Assembly (NCBI RefSeq): GCF_003075435.1
Contig: NZ_QCZJ01000025.1
Coordinates: forward strand, 1-64,000
Length of the DNA: 64,000 nt
Direction: 5' to 3'
Source: Terrimonas sp.
Lineage (GTDB): Bacteria; Bacteroidota; Bacteroidia; Chitinophagales; Chitinophagaceae
Made by a program: the position numbers and the translations under genes. Shown in pieces: positions 43,569 to 53,342 of the stretch (position 1 is the first letter of the stretch; each line of letters starts with the position of its first letter). Below the pieces are notes generated by a model. The model was given only the letters and a program-made list of their open reading frames with translations, was not told the DNA's origin and searched no databases.

Positions 43569-44339
43569 ATGAAAAAAGAAAGTCTTATTTTATTGCTTGC
43601 TGTTTTTGTTTTCTCTTCGTGCAGGGTTGGCAAACAACTGCCGTATTTTCAGGACCTGAATGTTGATGCGGCAAGAGTGCAGGAGGTAAGAGTTGCTGCA
43701 GAAAATCCATTAAAGCTTCAGGCTGATGACCAGGTTCAGGTAGTAATAAGCAGTGTAAGCCCTGAGGCAGCTCAATTATTTAACCTGATGGGAACAGCGG
43801 TAGTATCTGGGCAGAATTCGCCGATGATGCAAAGCTTATACATCGTATCGCCTTCAGGCAGCATTACAATACCTGGCATTGGCGATATTAAAGTTGCAGG
43901 GCTCACTACCGATCAGGCAAAAGCTACTATAAGAGAAGCTGTGGTTCCATACCTGAAAGACGCCGTAGTGAGCACAACATTGGTTAATTTTCGGGTAACA
44001 ATAATGGGAGAAGTTAATAGACCGAGCACATTGCAGATAGTGGGTGAAAAAATTAATGTACTTGAGGCATTAGGTATGGCCGGGGATTTAACGGTTTTTG
44101 CAAAACGCAATAATATAAAAGTAATCAGAAAGGCAGGTGATAAGGTTGAGGTTGCTCATTTAGACTTAAATAATAGCGAGGTAATGAGGTCTCCTTATTA
44201 TAATCTTCGTCAAAATGATGTAGTATATGTTGAGCCAATCAAGCGAAAAGGATTGCAAACTGAAGGGTTAAATGTTTTAATACCAATTATAACCAGTTTC
44301 ATTTCGCTGGGTATAGTTGCTTTAACGAGGATAAAGTAA
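43569..44339 (+). CDS. Polysaccharide export lipoprotein (Wza/BexD family)
   Basis: A 256-residue outer-membrane export protein. The lipobox is VFSSC. The polysaccharide biosynthesis/export domain (about 45-140) reads LKLQADDQVQVVISSVSPEAA and GSITIPGIGDIKVAGLTTDQ, followed by a SLBB-type domain (VTIMGEVNRPSTLQIVGEKI). A C-terminal hydrophobic stretch (VLIPIITSFISLGIVAL) fits the membrane-spanning end of such proteins. The Wzc-like partner follows 28 bases later. Together they form the trans-envelope export complex. Confidence 0.93.
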   Translation: MKKESLILLLAVFVFSSCRVGKQLPYFQDLNVDAARVQEVRVAAENPLKLQADDQVQVVISSVSPEAAQLFNLMGTAVVSGQNSPMMQSLYIVSPSGSITIPGIGDIKVAGLTTDQAKATIREAVVPYLKDAVVSTTLVNFRVTIMGEVNRPSTLQIVGEKINVLEALGMAGDLTVFAKRNNIKVIRKAGDKVEVAHLDLNNSEVMRSPYYNLRQNDVVYVEPIKRKGLQTEGLNVLIPIITSFISLGIVALTRIK

Positions 44340-44367
44340 GTAATTTTTAAATTTAAATACCATAGCC

Positions 44368-46797
44368 GTGCAATCGCATACACAAAATATAAGGTCCCAA
44401 ATTATTAATAGCGGACAGGACGATTCAGGAATTGATCCTAAACAGATATTTCTAAAAATACTTAATAATTGGCCCTGGCTTGTTTTGTCATTGATTTCAA
44501 CGCTTGCATTGGGAATATTGTATAATAGATATGCTGAGCCGGTGTATAAGGCAGAGGCCGCTGTTCTTATAAAAGATGAAAAGAAAGGTGGAGCAGGGTT
44601 ATTAGAAAACCCCTTGTTAAAAGAACTTAATCTGAGTGGCGGCGGCAAGCTGGTTGATAATGAAGTAGAAGTTCTAAAGAGTTATGATTTAATGGAGTCT
44701 GCGGTAAGGAAAGAGCAGTTGTTTTTGCATATTAAGAGCAAGGGAACACTGACAAGCCGCTCAGTGTTCGGTGAAGAATTTCCTTTAATTGTAAGAGTAG
44801 CTAATCCTGATACCATTTCAGAGCCATTCAGCTGGTTGGTTAATCATAATCTTAAAGAAGATAAATGGGAGGTAAATTATAGCAAGACTCATCCTTCTTT
44901 GGATGTTGTTTTGGAAAAGTGGTTTAATATTAATGGGATTATTATTCAATTTTTAAATAACCCTTCCTATAATGTTCAGTCCCATAAAATTCCGGATACT
45001 GTTAATGTTGATTCAAAATACACATTTGGTTTTTATCCGGTAGGAGCAAGTGTTAGTGGCTATCTTAAGGCGTTATCGGTGCAGCCACTCAGTAAAACAA
45101 GTAGTATCATCGGACTTGAAATACTTGATCATAATCAGCGAAAAGCCAGGGCTACTTTAAAAGCCCTTATAGATACCTATAACGAACAAGGGCTGGAAGA
45201 TAAAAAGCAAGTGAGTACAAATACGCTCGAGTTTCTTAATAGCAGGCTTGCAATAATAGAAAAAGAATTGAGACTGGTGGAAGGACAGGTTGAAAAGTTT
45301 AAAAGTACCAATAAAATTACCGACGTATCAGCGGAAGCTCAGCAATATCTTGACCAGGCCAAGGAAGTTGACCTGCAAAAGGCACAACAACAAACCAATT
45401 TGAACATCCTGGAATCTTTAGAAGAAAGTATAAAGAATAACCAGGATGACAGCAGGATGGTAACATCTGCTTCGGGAATCGTTGAACCATCCTTAGCCGG
45501 TTTAATACAGGATTATAATAAGCTTGTATTAGAAAGGGAGCGTCAAACGGAACGGCTGGGCCCCAAAAATCCCATTACAGTTGATCTGGGGAATCAGGTT
45601 GTGAATGCAAAATCAAGCCTGCTAAGTAATATTTCAATTCTAAAGCAAGGATATAAAATTACACTGAATAATATAAATAACAAGGATGCTGAATTGTCAT
45701 TACGGATCAGGAATATACCTCAAATGGAGAAGAATCTTGTACAGATAAAAAGAGATCAGTCTGTAAAAGAGCAGTTATATTTCTTTTTGCTTCAGAAAAA
45801 GGAAGAATCAGCCATAACACTCGCTTCTACTACCCTGGATTCCCGTAGCATAGAAAAGCCAAGGAATGCAGGTAAAGTAAAACCTAATAAACAGCTTGTA
45901 CTTGCTATAGCTGTATTACTGGGTTTATTATTACCCGCAGGTGTTATTTATTTCGCCAGTCTTTTTGATAACAAAGTTGGTGATAAAACCGAAGTCGAGC
46001 ATAAATGTAAAGCTCCTGTATTAGGAGAGATCTCGTATGCAAGAAAAGAGAAATCTCCTATTGTTATTGAAAAAGGAAGCCGTTCAATTGTTGCTGAACA
46101 GTTCAGGGTAATCAGGACAAATATCGGGTTTGTAAGAAATGGAGGGAAAAACTCGAAGATAATATTGGTAACGTCACATCGTCCTGCAGAAGGTAAATCA
46201 TTTGTTAGCTTAAATCTTGCGGCAAGCTTTGCCTTATTAGATAAGAAAGTTGTTGTATTGGAATTTGATTTGCGCAAGCCAAGATTATCCCAATCACTAA
46301 AAATTCAGGCAGGGCAGGGGATCAGCAACTATCTCAGCAGTGATTCCGTTAATCTCAAATCATTGCTACATGAAGTGCCTGGATTTAATGACAATTTGTT
46401 TTTGTTACCTGCAGGTCCTATTCCCCCCAACCCTGCTGAACTTATTCTTGGAAAAAACATGAATGTTATGATGGAGGCTTTAAAGAATGATTTTGATTAT
46501 ATTATTCTTGATACTCCTCCATATAGCCTCGTAACAGATTCTTCATTATTGGCTGAATATGCCGATATTAACCTGGTTGTATTGCGTCATGAATATACGT
46601 TTAAGTTTGTATTGCAGGAATTGAATAAAAAAATAGCAGAGAATCCGGGTCAGCATTTATATACCGTTATTAACAGGGTAGGAGAAAGAAGGAACTATAC
46701 AAAGTTTAAAAACTATGGCTACACTGAATATTTTGACGCTCCCGATAAGGCTGTAAATGGATGGCGCAGGCTTTTCAGAAGAAGAGCGGAGAGTTAA
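44368..46797 (+). CDS. Polysaccharide co-polymerase with tyrosine kinase domain (Wzc-like)
   Basis: An 809-residue inner-membrane protein. It has a Wzz-type chain-length domain with a first membrane helix near 35-52, a long periplasmic coiled-coil (about 260-470) and a second helix near residue 510. A cytoplasmic BY-kinase domain follows, with Walker A in TSHRPAEGKSFVSLNLA, Walker A' VVVLEFDLRKP and Walker B YIILDTPPYS. The C-terminal tail has a short Tyr cluster (NYTKFKNYGYTEYF) for autophosphorylation. It controls polymer length and export together with the Wza-like protein upstream. The start is a GTG. Confidence 0.92.
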   Translation: MQSHTQNIRSQIINSGQDDSGIDPKQIFLKILNNWPWLVLSLISTLALGILYNRYAEPVYKAEAAVLIKDEKKGGAGLLENPLLKELNLSGGGKLVDNEVEVLKSYDLMESAVRKEQLFLHIKSKGTLTSRSVFGEEFPLIVRVANPDTISEPFSWLVNHNLKEDKWEVNYSKTHPSLDVVLEKWFNINGIIIQFLNNPSYNVQSHKIPDTVNVDSKYTFGFYPVGASVSGYLKALSVQPLSKTSSIIGLEILDHNQRKARATLKALIDTYNEQGLEDKKQVSTNTLEFLNSRLAIIEKELRLVEGQVEKFKSTNKITDVSAEAQQYLDQAKEVDLQKAQQQTNLNILESLEESIKNNQDDSRMVTSASGIVEPSLAGLIQDYNKLVLERERQTERLGPKNPITVDLGNQVVNAKSSLLSNISILKQGYKITLNNINNKDAELSLRIRNIPQMEKNLVQIKRDQSVKEQLYFFLLQKKEESAITLASTTLDSRSIEKPRNAGKVKPNKQLVLAIAVLLGLLLPAGVIYFASLFDNKVGDKTEVEHKCKAPVLGEISYARKEKSPIVIEKGSRSIVAEQFRVIRTNIGFVRNGGKNSKIILVTSHRPAEGKSFVSLNLAASFALLDKKVVVLEFDLRKPRLSQSLKIQAGQGISNYLSSDSVNLKSLLHEVPGFNDNLFLLPAGPIPPNPAELILGKNMNVMMEALKNDFDYIILDTPPYSLVTDSSLLAEYADINLVVLRHEYTFKFVLQELNKKIAENPGQHLYTVINRVGERRNYTKFKNYGYTEYFDAPDKAVNGWRRLFRRRAES

Positions 46798-46869
46798 TTT
46801 TGATATATAATAGTATTTCGGAAATCAAGGTGTCATTGGTTATTTCAACTGACTTCTATAAATTATTAT

Positions 46870-48093
46870 ATGGCAGGAACTGGTAAGGTAGATAGATTTT
46901 TAGCAGTATGGATTACTGTGCCTATTTTTTTGGGTTATTCTACATACTTCTTTCCATATAGTTTGAAGTCTTTTTTTTCGCCGATTACGATGATTGCTGT
47001 AAGCGTTTTTTTTTATATACTTTTTTCCTTCCTGACAAAACCCCGCTTTAATTTCGTGCCAGAGCTGCGAATACTGATTTTGTTTTTTCTTGTTCTTTTT
47101 ATAGGGCTGCTTTATACAAACGCGCTTAAGTATGGCAGTGATAAACTCAATATCTTATTTGCCTGGGTTTTTTTATTTTACCTGTATGGGTTTATTATCA
47201 TAAACAATTTTGATCTTTTTGTAAAGGCAACTTTTTTTAGCGGCGCAGTATTTCTTTTCTTACTGTTTAGTAAGTTTGGCGATCCTATAACTTTTTTTAA
47301 ATCTATGCAGGGCGAGATAGTAAGGCTTGGCGTTACTAAATCAGACGATAATGAAGATTATTTACTAAATCCCATATGGGTTGCCCGGTATCTTGGTTTT
47401 TTGTTTCTGATAGCATTGTATTCCCTTAAAAAGGGTAAGATCAATTACCTGACATATGCATACCTGCTGTGTATCTTTCTTTACATGATTACTTCCGGCT
47501 CAAAAGGGCCGATTTTTGCCTTGATAGTAGCCTCATTGATTTTTTTTGCTGACAGCAGGCTTGCTAAAAATATGCGGAATATTATCATATTTATTTTTAT
47601 ATGCCTTGGGGTTCTGGCATTATTGAATTTTATTGACTTTTTTTCATCCTCCTTTTTCATTTCACGTTTTTCCGGAGAAAGTTCTTCGGGAGCCGAAAGA
47701 GAAGATCTTATTGGTGTTGCTTTAGAGTATAGAGGGTTAGGTAGTTTTTTTTGGGGTACAGGCACCGGAAATTTTGGCTATATCATGTCGCAAAGGGATA
47801 CAAGAGCATATCCCCATAATATTTTTGCTGAACTATATTGTGAAAATGGAATAATCGGGGCATCTTTTATCCTGGTTATGCTTTATAGTGTAGTTAGAAA
47901 ATACACTTTGATTTTTAAAAACCGTACACTTAAACTCTTATGTGCTCTTTTTATATTCTTTTTTTTAAACGCTTTATTTTCAGGAGACCTGTTCTCAAAT
48001 GAATATTTGTTTATTTTCTTCATTCTTTTTCATTACGAGGCAAAAATGGTAACAAAAGAAGAAGAATTTATGCTTATGCTGAATACAGCCTGA
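46870..48093 (+). CDS. O-antigen/capsule polymerase-like membrane protein (Wzy-like)
   Basis: A 407-residue, very hydrophobic and AT-rich protein with 10-12 predicted membrane helices. The late stretch LGSFFWGTGTGNFGYIM, followed by RAYPHNIFAELYCENGIIGA, matches the Wzy/O-antigen ligase family loop, where His and Glu are conserved. It would polymerise flipped repeat units at the periplasmic face. Sequence divergence in this family is high, so polymerase versus ligase cannot be told apart, but the position in the locus favours polymerase. Confidence 0.82.
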   Translation: MAGTGKVDRFLAVWITVPIFLGYSTYFFPYSLKSFFSPITMIAVSVFFYILFSFLTKPRFNFVPELRILILFFLVLFIGLLYTNALKYGSDKLNILFAWVFLFYLYGFIIINNFDLFVKATFFSGAVFLFLLFSKFGDPITFFKSMQGEIVRLGVTKSDDNEDYLLNPIWVARYLGFLFLIALYSLKKGKINYLTYAYLLCIFLYMITSGSKGPIFALIVASLIFFADSRLAKNMRNIIIFIFICLGVLALLNFIDFFSSSFFISRFSGESSSGAEREDLIGVALEYRGLGSFFWGTGTGNFGYIMSQRDTRAYPHNIFAELYCENGIIGASFILVMLYSVVRKYTLIFKNRTLKLLCALFIFFFLNALFSGDLFSNEYLFIFFILFHYEAKMVTKEEEFMLMLNTA

Positions 48094-48186
48094 TTGAGAA
48101 TCTTTTCTATAATAAATGTATTTTATTGTTCGTTCTATATTATATATCAATCGATTGGATATTTTTTAAAATCACCCTAGTTATCA

Positions 48187-49257
48187 ATGAAAGTTTTACA
48201 GGTTATTAATGCCCTAACAGCCGGAGGAGCTCAAAAGCTTATTGCTGATTTTGTACCTATAATGAACAAAAAGAATGTGCCGACGGATGTTTTGTTGTTT
48301 ACTGAAGATAAAGGCCCGTTTCTTCATATTCTACTGGAGAAAAACGTGAAGGTTTTAAATATAAAATCAAAACATTTATACTCGCCCTATAATGCGCTGA
48401 TGGCGGCAAAATATTTTGATAAGTATGATATCATACATGCGCATTTGTTTCCCGCTATATATTGGACGTCATTAGCTAAAATCGTTAGACCTGCTAACAA
48501 AAAAGCAAAGTATCTTTTAACCGAACACAATAATTCTAACCGCCGGTTTACAAAATCTTACCTGCAACCCGTAGATAAGTTTATTTATGACAGGTTTGAT
48601 GCACTTATAGCTATTAGTGAAAGTGTAAAAGATGTATTGTGGAAACGTGTGGCACATCCTAATATACCAATTGTTTATAATGCGGTAAATGTTAACGATC
48701 TGTCTGCCGCCGTTCCCGTATCGTTGCCTGAAAATCAAATAAATCTATTAATGGTGGCAGCATTCCGTGATCAGAAAGATCAGCATACCTTAATTAAGGC
48801 TATGCAACAATTAGACGACAGGTATCATCTATACCTTGCCGGAGAAGGTGCAACACTTGAAGAATGCAGGCAGTTGGCTACAGACTTAAATGTTGAGCAA
48901 CGGGTACATTTTATGGGCGTAAGAAAAGATGTACCAGGATTAATGAAAGCTGCGGATATTAATATCCTCTCGAGCCATTGGGAGGGATTATCCTGTGTGG
49001 TACTGGAAGCAATGGCTTCAGGAAAGCCATTTATTGGAACAGATATCTATGGAATTAAAGAAATGTTTATGGATAATCCCTTTGCCCTATTCCAAACCGG
49101 AGATGTTGACGCTTTATCACAAAAAATAAGAAAAGTAGCAGAGGATAAAGCGTTTGCTTTGTTGCAGAGTGAAACGAACTTTGAAACAGTTAAAAAATTT
49201 GATATTGATTTGATGACTGATCAGTATCTGGATATATATACACGATTGCTGAAGTAA
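48187..49257 (+). CDS. Glycosyltransferase family 4
   Basis: A 356-residue GT-B glycosyltransferase. The N-terminus MKVLQVINALTAGGAQKLIA and DIIHAHLFPAIYW are classic for GT4 enzymes with an acceptor-binding domain. The C-terminal half has LLMVAAFRDQKDQHTLIKAM, YHLYLAGEGATLEECRQLA and the EX7E motif in LSSHWEGLSCVVLEAMASGKP. It follows the polymerase gene by 93 bases. Its donor sugar is unknown. Confidence 0.92.
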   Translation: MKVLQVINALTAGGAQKLIADFVPIMNKKNVPTDVLLFTEDKGPFLHILLEKNVKVLNIKSKHLYSPYNALMAAKYFDKYDIIHAHLFPAIYWTSLAKIVRPANKKAKYLLTEHNNSNRRFTKSYLQPVDKFIYDRFDALIAISESVKDVLWKRVAHPNIPIVYNAVNVNDLSAAVPVSLPENQINLLMVAAFRDQKDQHTLIKAMQQLDDRYHLYLAGEGATLEECRQLATDLNVEQRVHFMGVRKDVPGLMKAADINILSSHWEGLSCVVLEAMASGKPFIGTDIYGIKEMFMDNPFALFQTGDVDALSQKIRKVAEDKAFALLQSETNFETVKKFDIDLMTDQYLDIYTRLLK

Positions 49258-49292
49258 TACTAATATCAATCAGCAGGTACAATACATTCAAA

Positions 49293-50339
49293 ATGAATCA
49301 TGGAAACTTTGTTATATCGTTAGACTTTGAGTTAATGTGGGGGGTCCGTGACCTTGTTACTATTGAGCAATATGGAAAAAATATTGCCGGGGTTCATTCT
49401 GTTATTCCAAAATTACTTGATGCGTTTGGCACATACAATGTAGAAGCAACTTTTGCAACTGTCGGGTTCCTTTTTTTTGAAACCAAAGCCGGGTTGTTGC
49501 CGGAGGTTCCTGCTTTATTGCCTACATATTCCGATACTAATTTATCGCCGTATAATGGTCACTTTAACGAAATAAAAGATAATCATACCGATGATCCATA
49601 CCATTATGCGCCATTATTGATCAGGGCTATTCAAAAGCATCCCCGGCATGAGATAAGTACACATACGTTTTCTCATTATTATTGTTTAGAGCCCGGTCAA
49701 ACAAAGGAACAATTCAGAGAAGATTTGATTGCAGCAAAAAAAATTGCTGCTGCATTTAACATTCCGATTACTTCTATTATTTTTCCAAGAAATCAATATA
49801 ATGTTGAGTATACCGATGTGTGTACCAGCCTTGGTATTACTTCATACAGGGGTAATGAAAGGCATTGGGTTTATGATTCAACAAAAGAAATCAGTAATGT
49901 TTTTTTGAAATTCCTGATTTCACTTGGAGGAAGTAAAAAAGCAAAATTAAAATTAATGCTCCGCAGGCTCTTCAGGAAGATGGATGCATACATTAATATA
50001 TCCGGAAACAATTGTTATAGCCTTAGCGATCTTAAAAATTCTTTTCCTGTAGATATTCCTTCAAGCCGTTTACTTCGTCCTTATTCTCCTGCATTGGCTT
50101 TGTTTGAACCATTAAGGCTGAGAAGAATTATAAACGGTATGACATATGCTGCAAAAAACAACCTTACCTTTCATCTGTGGTGGCATCCTCATAATTTTGG
50201 TATACACCAGGATAAGAATTTTGCTTTTCTTGAGAAGATCCTGAAGCATTATCAATACCTGAATAAAACATATAATTTTCAATCTATCACAATGACCAAT
50301 CTTGCAAACAGTATTTTAACAGAGCATAAAAACGGTTAG
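49293..50339 (+). CDS. Polysaccharide deacetylase (NodB-like) family protein
   Basis: A 348-residue protein with a CE4/NodB-type fold. Motif 1 is VISLDFELMWGVRD (catalytic and metal Asp). Motif 2 is HEISTHTFSHYYC, giving the HxxxH metal ligands. Further motifs are SIIFPRNQYN and a late FHLWWHPHNFG. There is no signal peptide, so it probably acts in the cytoplasm or on lipid-linked intermediates, removing acetyl groups from an N-acetyl sugar. It ends the capsule arm; rlmH starts 2 bases after its stop. Confidence 0.86.
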   Translation: MNHGNFVISLDFELMWGVRDLVTIEQYGKNIAGVHSVIPKLLDAFGTYNVEATFATVGFLFFETKAGLLPEVPALLPTYSDTNLSPYNGHFNEIKDNHTDDPYHYAPLLIRAIQKHPRHEISTHTFSHYYCLEPGQTKEQFREDLIAAKKIAAAFNIPITSIIFPRNQYNVEYTDVCTSLGITSYRGNERHWVYDSTKEISNVFLKFLISLGGSKKAKLKLMLRRLFRKMDAYINISGNNCYSLSDLKNSFPVDIPSSRLLRPYSPALALFEPLRLRRIINGMTYAAKNNLTFHLWWHPHNFGIHQDKNFAFLEKILKHYQYLNKTYNFQSITMTNLANSILTEHKNG

Positions 50340-50341
50340 TT

Positions 50342-50815
50342 ATGAAAGTGCTGTTTTATACTATAGGAAAGCCTGATGATGTGAATATAAAACAAGGTAT
50401 TGATGAGTTTACAAAACGTATTGCAAGATATTATCCTCTGGAATGGAAAATTATAGCACCTCCCAAAAACGCTGGTTCCATTACAGAAAATGAATTGAAA
50501 ACCAAAGAAGCCGAATTGATATTGGGGAACCTGAAAAAAGAGGATTACCTGGTAGCCCTTGATGAAAGAGGCAGGATGCTTACATCAGTTCAACTGGCAG
50601 CAACTATACAAGCCCGGGCCAATGAAAGCGTAAAACAATTGGTATTTCTTATTGGGGGTGCTTATGGTATTGATGAAAGTATTTTAAAAAGGGCCAATTT
50701 CATATGGTCATTATCCTCGCTTACTTTTCCTCACCAGCTTGTACGGCTCATTCTTGCAGAGCAGGTATACAGAGCCTGTACTATCATCAAAGGTGAAAAA
50801 TATCATCATGCATAA
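50342..50815 (+). CDS. rlmH: 23S rRNA (pseudouridine1915-N3)-methyltransferase RlmH
   Basis: A 157-residue SPOUT-type methyltransferase that modifies position 1915 of 23S rRNA in the assembled ribosome. It starts MKVLFYTIGKPDD, contains YLVALDERGRMLTSVQLA, then the AdoMet-binding knot LVFLIGGAYGIDESIL and the C-terminal SLSSLTFPHQLVRLILAEQ ending in EKYHH. Length is typical. It is a housekeeping gene, but its start is 2 bases after the polysaccharide deacetylase stop, so it is probably read from the capsule operon as well. Confidence 0.96.
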   Translation: MKVLFYTIGKPDDVNIKQGIDEFTKRIARYYPLEWKIIAPPKNAGSITENELKTKEAELILGNLKKEDYLVALDERGRMLTSVQLAATIQARANESVKQLVFLIGGAYGIDESILKRANFIWSLSSLTFPHQLVRLILAEQVYRACTIIKGEKYHHA

Positions 50816-50875
50816 TTTAACGGAAGATAATCCCTTGTTACAGGGCTTTCAATTATCTTCGGCAAAAAACAAGGG

Positions 50876-51520
50876 ATGTCCATTACACTTACCATTATTA
50901 TACTTACCAGTATTATTTCTATTGTAGCGATGAGCAATGCCAAGATGAAAGGCGAACTTATTTTTTGGCCGGCAGTTATTAAAAACAACAACCAATACTA
51001 CAGGTTTCTTTCTTATGGGTTAATTCATGCAGATTATATACATCTTTCTTTCAACATGCTTGCCCTGTATTCCTTTGGTGTATTTGTGGAAGATCATTTG
51101 TTTTCAGCACCTTATTTTTTTGGCGCAAGAGGGAAGATATTTTTCCTTGTTATGTATGTTGGAGCGCTGATTGTATCTACCATTCCCGATTATATAAAAT
51201 ATAAAGACATATACGGATATACTGCGTTAGGGGCATCCGGCGCGGTATCGGCTGTTATCTTTGCCGGAATAATTTTACAGCCCAATCTACCCATCCGCTT
51301 TATGTTCATTCCATTTGATATACCCGGGTATATATTCGGTATTTTATTCCTCGCACTTTCAGCGTATTTAGCTAAAAAAGGTACCGGCAATATCGGGCAT
51401 GTCGCACATTTTTTTGGTGCATTATTTGGTATTGCATTTACTGTAATTATGGTAAAAGCATTTTCAACGAATCATGTTGATGTGCTAAGTGATTTTATGA
51501 AGGCTATTTTAAGCCGTTAA
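50876..51520 (+). CDS. Rhomboid-family intramembrane serine protease
   Basis: A 214-residue membrane protease with six predicted helices. Conserved rhomboid points are HADYIHLSFNMLALYSFG (the HxxxN region), YTALGASGAVSAV with the catalytic Ser121 in GASG, and GHVAHFFGALFG with the catalytic His. It would cleave within membrane helices of unknown targets. It lies between rlmH and the convergent tilS gene, whose end follows immediately after its stop codon with no spacer. Confidence 0.93.
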   Translation: MSITLTIIILTSIISIVAMSNAKMKGELIFWPAVIKNNNQYYRFLSYGLIHADYIHLSFNMLALYSFGVFVEDHLFSAPYFFGARGKIFFLVMYVGALIVSTIPDYIKYKDIYGYTALGASGAVSAVIFAGIILQPNLPIRFMFIPFDIPGYIFGILFLALSAYLAKKGTGNIGHVAHFFGALFGIAFTVIMVKAFSTNHVDVLSDFMKAILSR

Positions 51521-52885
51521 TCAGGCCGGCTGAAATTTAATTTGTAATATATCAGTTGTTTTATCGTTCACTTTAAACCTGTTATCAGTTCTTTGGTTCA
51601 CAACCCAAATAATCTTTTTATTCATTTCCAGTACCCACACTTTTTCTTTTTCTACTAATGACATTTTCCTGTCAATCAGGAATCGCGCTATCTTCTTCTT
51701 TTTGGTCATGCCCAACGGGTAAAAATAATCTCCCTGTTTCCAGCGGCGCAATAATAAAGGAAAGCGGATGTCTTTTACGTCAAGGAGGGCTATATTCTGA
51801 GCAGAGGGGAGTGCAGATTTGTTTTCCTGGTATTTTTTATGTGAAAAACTCAACCTGCCATTCTCAAAAAAAATCACTTCGCTTTCTTTATCAACCACAA
51901 TAATGGCATCACTTTTCGCCTGCAAAGGAGAAATAATAATCCAGTTACGATTTTTAAGTACTCTGTGTGTTGGCGATACAATAAATCTCCCTGTTTCGCT
52001 GTTCAGCAATTTCAGTACTTCATCTGTTTGAGCAGAACTGAAGCCATATGCTTTTATAATCTCAAATATGATGGTATGCAGGGGAGATGCCTGCAGCAAT
52101 TTCAATACCGGGATATACACTTCGCCATTACGAAATTCAAGCAATTTCTTCTTGTGATGTTCAATTGCCTGGTTGTATAAAACGTCTGCATCTCTGAAAT
52201 GAGTAATTGTTTTATTGATATTTACTGATGCCTGCGGGTAAATAGCCTCAACAGCAGGTACAATATTATGCCGGATGTAATTCCGGGAATATTTATCAGA
52301 TGCATTACTGGAATCTTCCCTGTATACTAACCCATTTTTAGTAGCAAAGGATAACAGCTCTTTTTTTTGTGCAAATAAAAGTGGCCGCACAAGCCTGCCT
52401 GTCTTAGGCAAAATTCCTCTCATGCCGGAAATGCCCGTTCCTTTAAATAAATTCATCAATACCGTTTCCGCATTATCATCTGCATGATGTGCCGTAACGA
52501 TATATTGAGGATTAGCTGCTTCGTAAATTCTGGAAGAGGATACAATTTCATTAAACCATTGATATCGTAACTCCCTTGCCGCAACCTGGATGGAACATTT
52601 TTGTGCCTGAGCATATGCGTTGGTATCAAATTTTTTAACCAAAAACCTGACAGCATATTTTTTAGCAAGCGCTTGTACAAACTGCTCATCTTTATCACTT
52701 TCATCTCCCCGCAACTGAAAATTACAATGCGCTATTATAAATTTATAACCAGCCGAGTAACATAGCTCGCACAAAACAACAGAATCAATACCTCCGCTCA
52801 CGGTAAGCAACAGCATATCATCAGGAGTAAACAGTTGCTCGCTGGTTACAAAATGCCTGAAGCTATCGATCAGGGTTTCATTCAT
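51521..52885 (-). CDS. tilS: tRNA(Ile)-lysidine synthetase
   Basis: A 454-residue enzyme that converts C34 of tRNA-Ile(CAU) to lysidine, so that it reads AUA. The PP-loop is LLTVSGGIDSVVL, followed by FIIAHCNFQLRGDESDKDE and HHADDNAETVLMNLFKGTGISGMRGI, then EDSSNASDKYSRNYIRH, all diagnostic. The C-terminal TilS substrate domains run to RFKVNDKTTDILQIKF. The gene ends directly beside the rhomboid gene on the other strand and starts 22 bases after a TPR gene, with which it may be transcribed. Confidence 0.95.
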   Translation of the reverse strand: MNETLIDSFRHFVTSEQLFTPDDMLLLTVSGGIDSVVLCELCYSAGYKFIIAHCNFQLRGDESDKDEQFVQALAKKYAVRFLVKKFDTNAYAQAQKCSIQVAARELRYQWFNEIVSSSRIYEAANPQYIVTAHHADDNAETVLMNLFKGTGISGMRGILPKTGRLVRPLLFAQKKELLSFATKNGLVYREDSSNASDKYSRNYIRHNIVPAVEAIYPQASVNINKTITHFRDADVLYNQAIEHHKKKLLEFRNGEVYIPVLKLLQASPLHTIIFEIIKAYGFSSAQTDEVLKLLNSETGRFIVSPTHRVLKNRNWIIISPLQAKSDAIIVVDKESEVIFFENGRLSFSHKKYQENKSALPSAQNIALLDVKDIRFPLLLRRWKQGDYFYPLGMTKKKKIARFLIDRKMSLVEKEKVWVLEMNKKIIWVVNQRTDNRFKVNDKTTDILQIKFQPA

Positions 52886-52907
52886 TTGTCATTTGTTAAA
52901 GTATGAA

Positions 52908-53222
52908 TTACAGGTCGGCAATATCTTCATGTGCTGCCTGTAATTCATTATAAGTTTTCATATCTTTTAAAGTCCTGGCTCTCTGCATACCTTTTTCATA
53001 CCATGCTATAGCAGTTGGATAATCATTTGCCCTTTCCAGCAGTTTTGCCAAATGATAATAAGAACCGGTATAATCAGGATCTCTTTCTAAAATAGCTTCA
53101 AACAATATCTTCGCTTCGGCATCATTTCCCTCCTTTACATATTCCAGGGCAAGTGCATGCTGTAAAAAATTGTCCGTGGGATCATCTTTTAAAAGTTGCT
53201 GTAATTTTTCTTTTCTTTCCAT
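52908..53222 (-). CDS. Small tetratricopeptide-repeat protein
   Basis: A 104-residue, all-helical protein with two to three TPR units. FLQHALALEYVKEGNDAEAKILFEAILERDP fits the TPR consensus, and the next unit starts GSYYHLAKLLERANDYP and includes AIAWYEKGMQRA. No signal peptide is present, so it is cytoplasmic and probably a protein-interaction module. It precedes tilS on the same strand. The partner is unknown. Confidence 0.85.
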   Translation of the reverse strand: MERKEKLQQLLKDDPTDNFLQHALALEYVKEGNDAEAKILFEAILERDPDYTGSYYHLAKLLERANDYPTAIAWYEKGMQRARTLKDMKTYNELQAAHEDIADL

Positions 53223-53272
53223 CCTTGAACAATATTTTAATAAAATACATCATTATATTCTGAAAGGGTTGC

Positions 53273-53280
53273 TATATTTG
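53273..53280 (+). promoter_or_regulatory. Putative -7 box of the etfBA operon
   Basis: TATATTTG matches TAnnTTTG, 62 bases before the etfB ATG. It lies just outside the divergent TPR gene. A -33 TTG is not obvious. Confidence 0.45.
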
Positions 53281-53342
53281 TATGCAAATTAGTTGCATAA
53301 ACAACTTTTTCCCTGACTAACTATATCATAAAATATCTTCTA

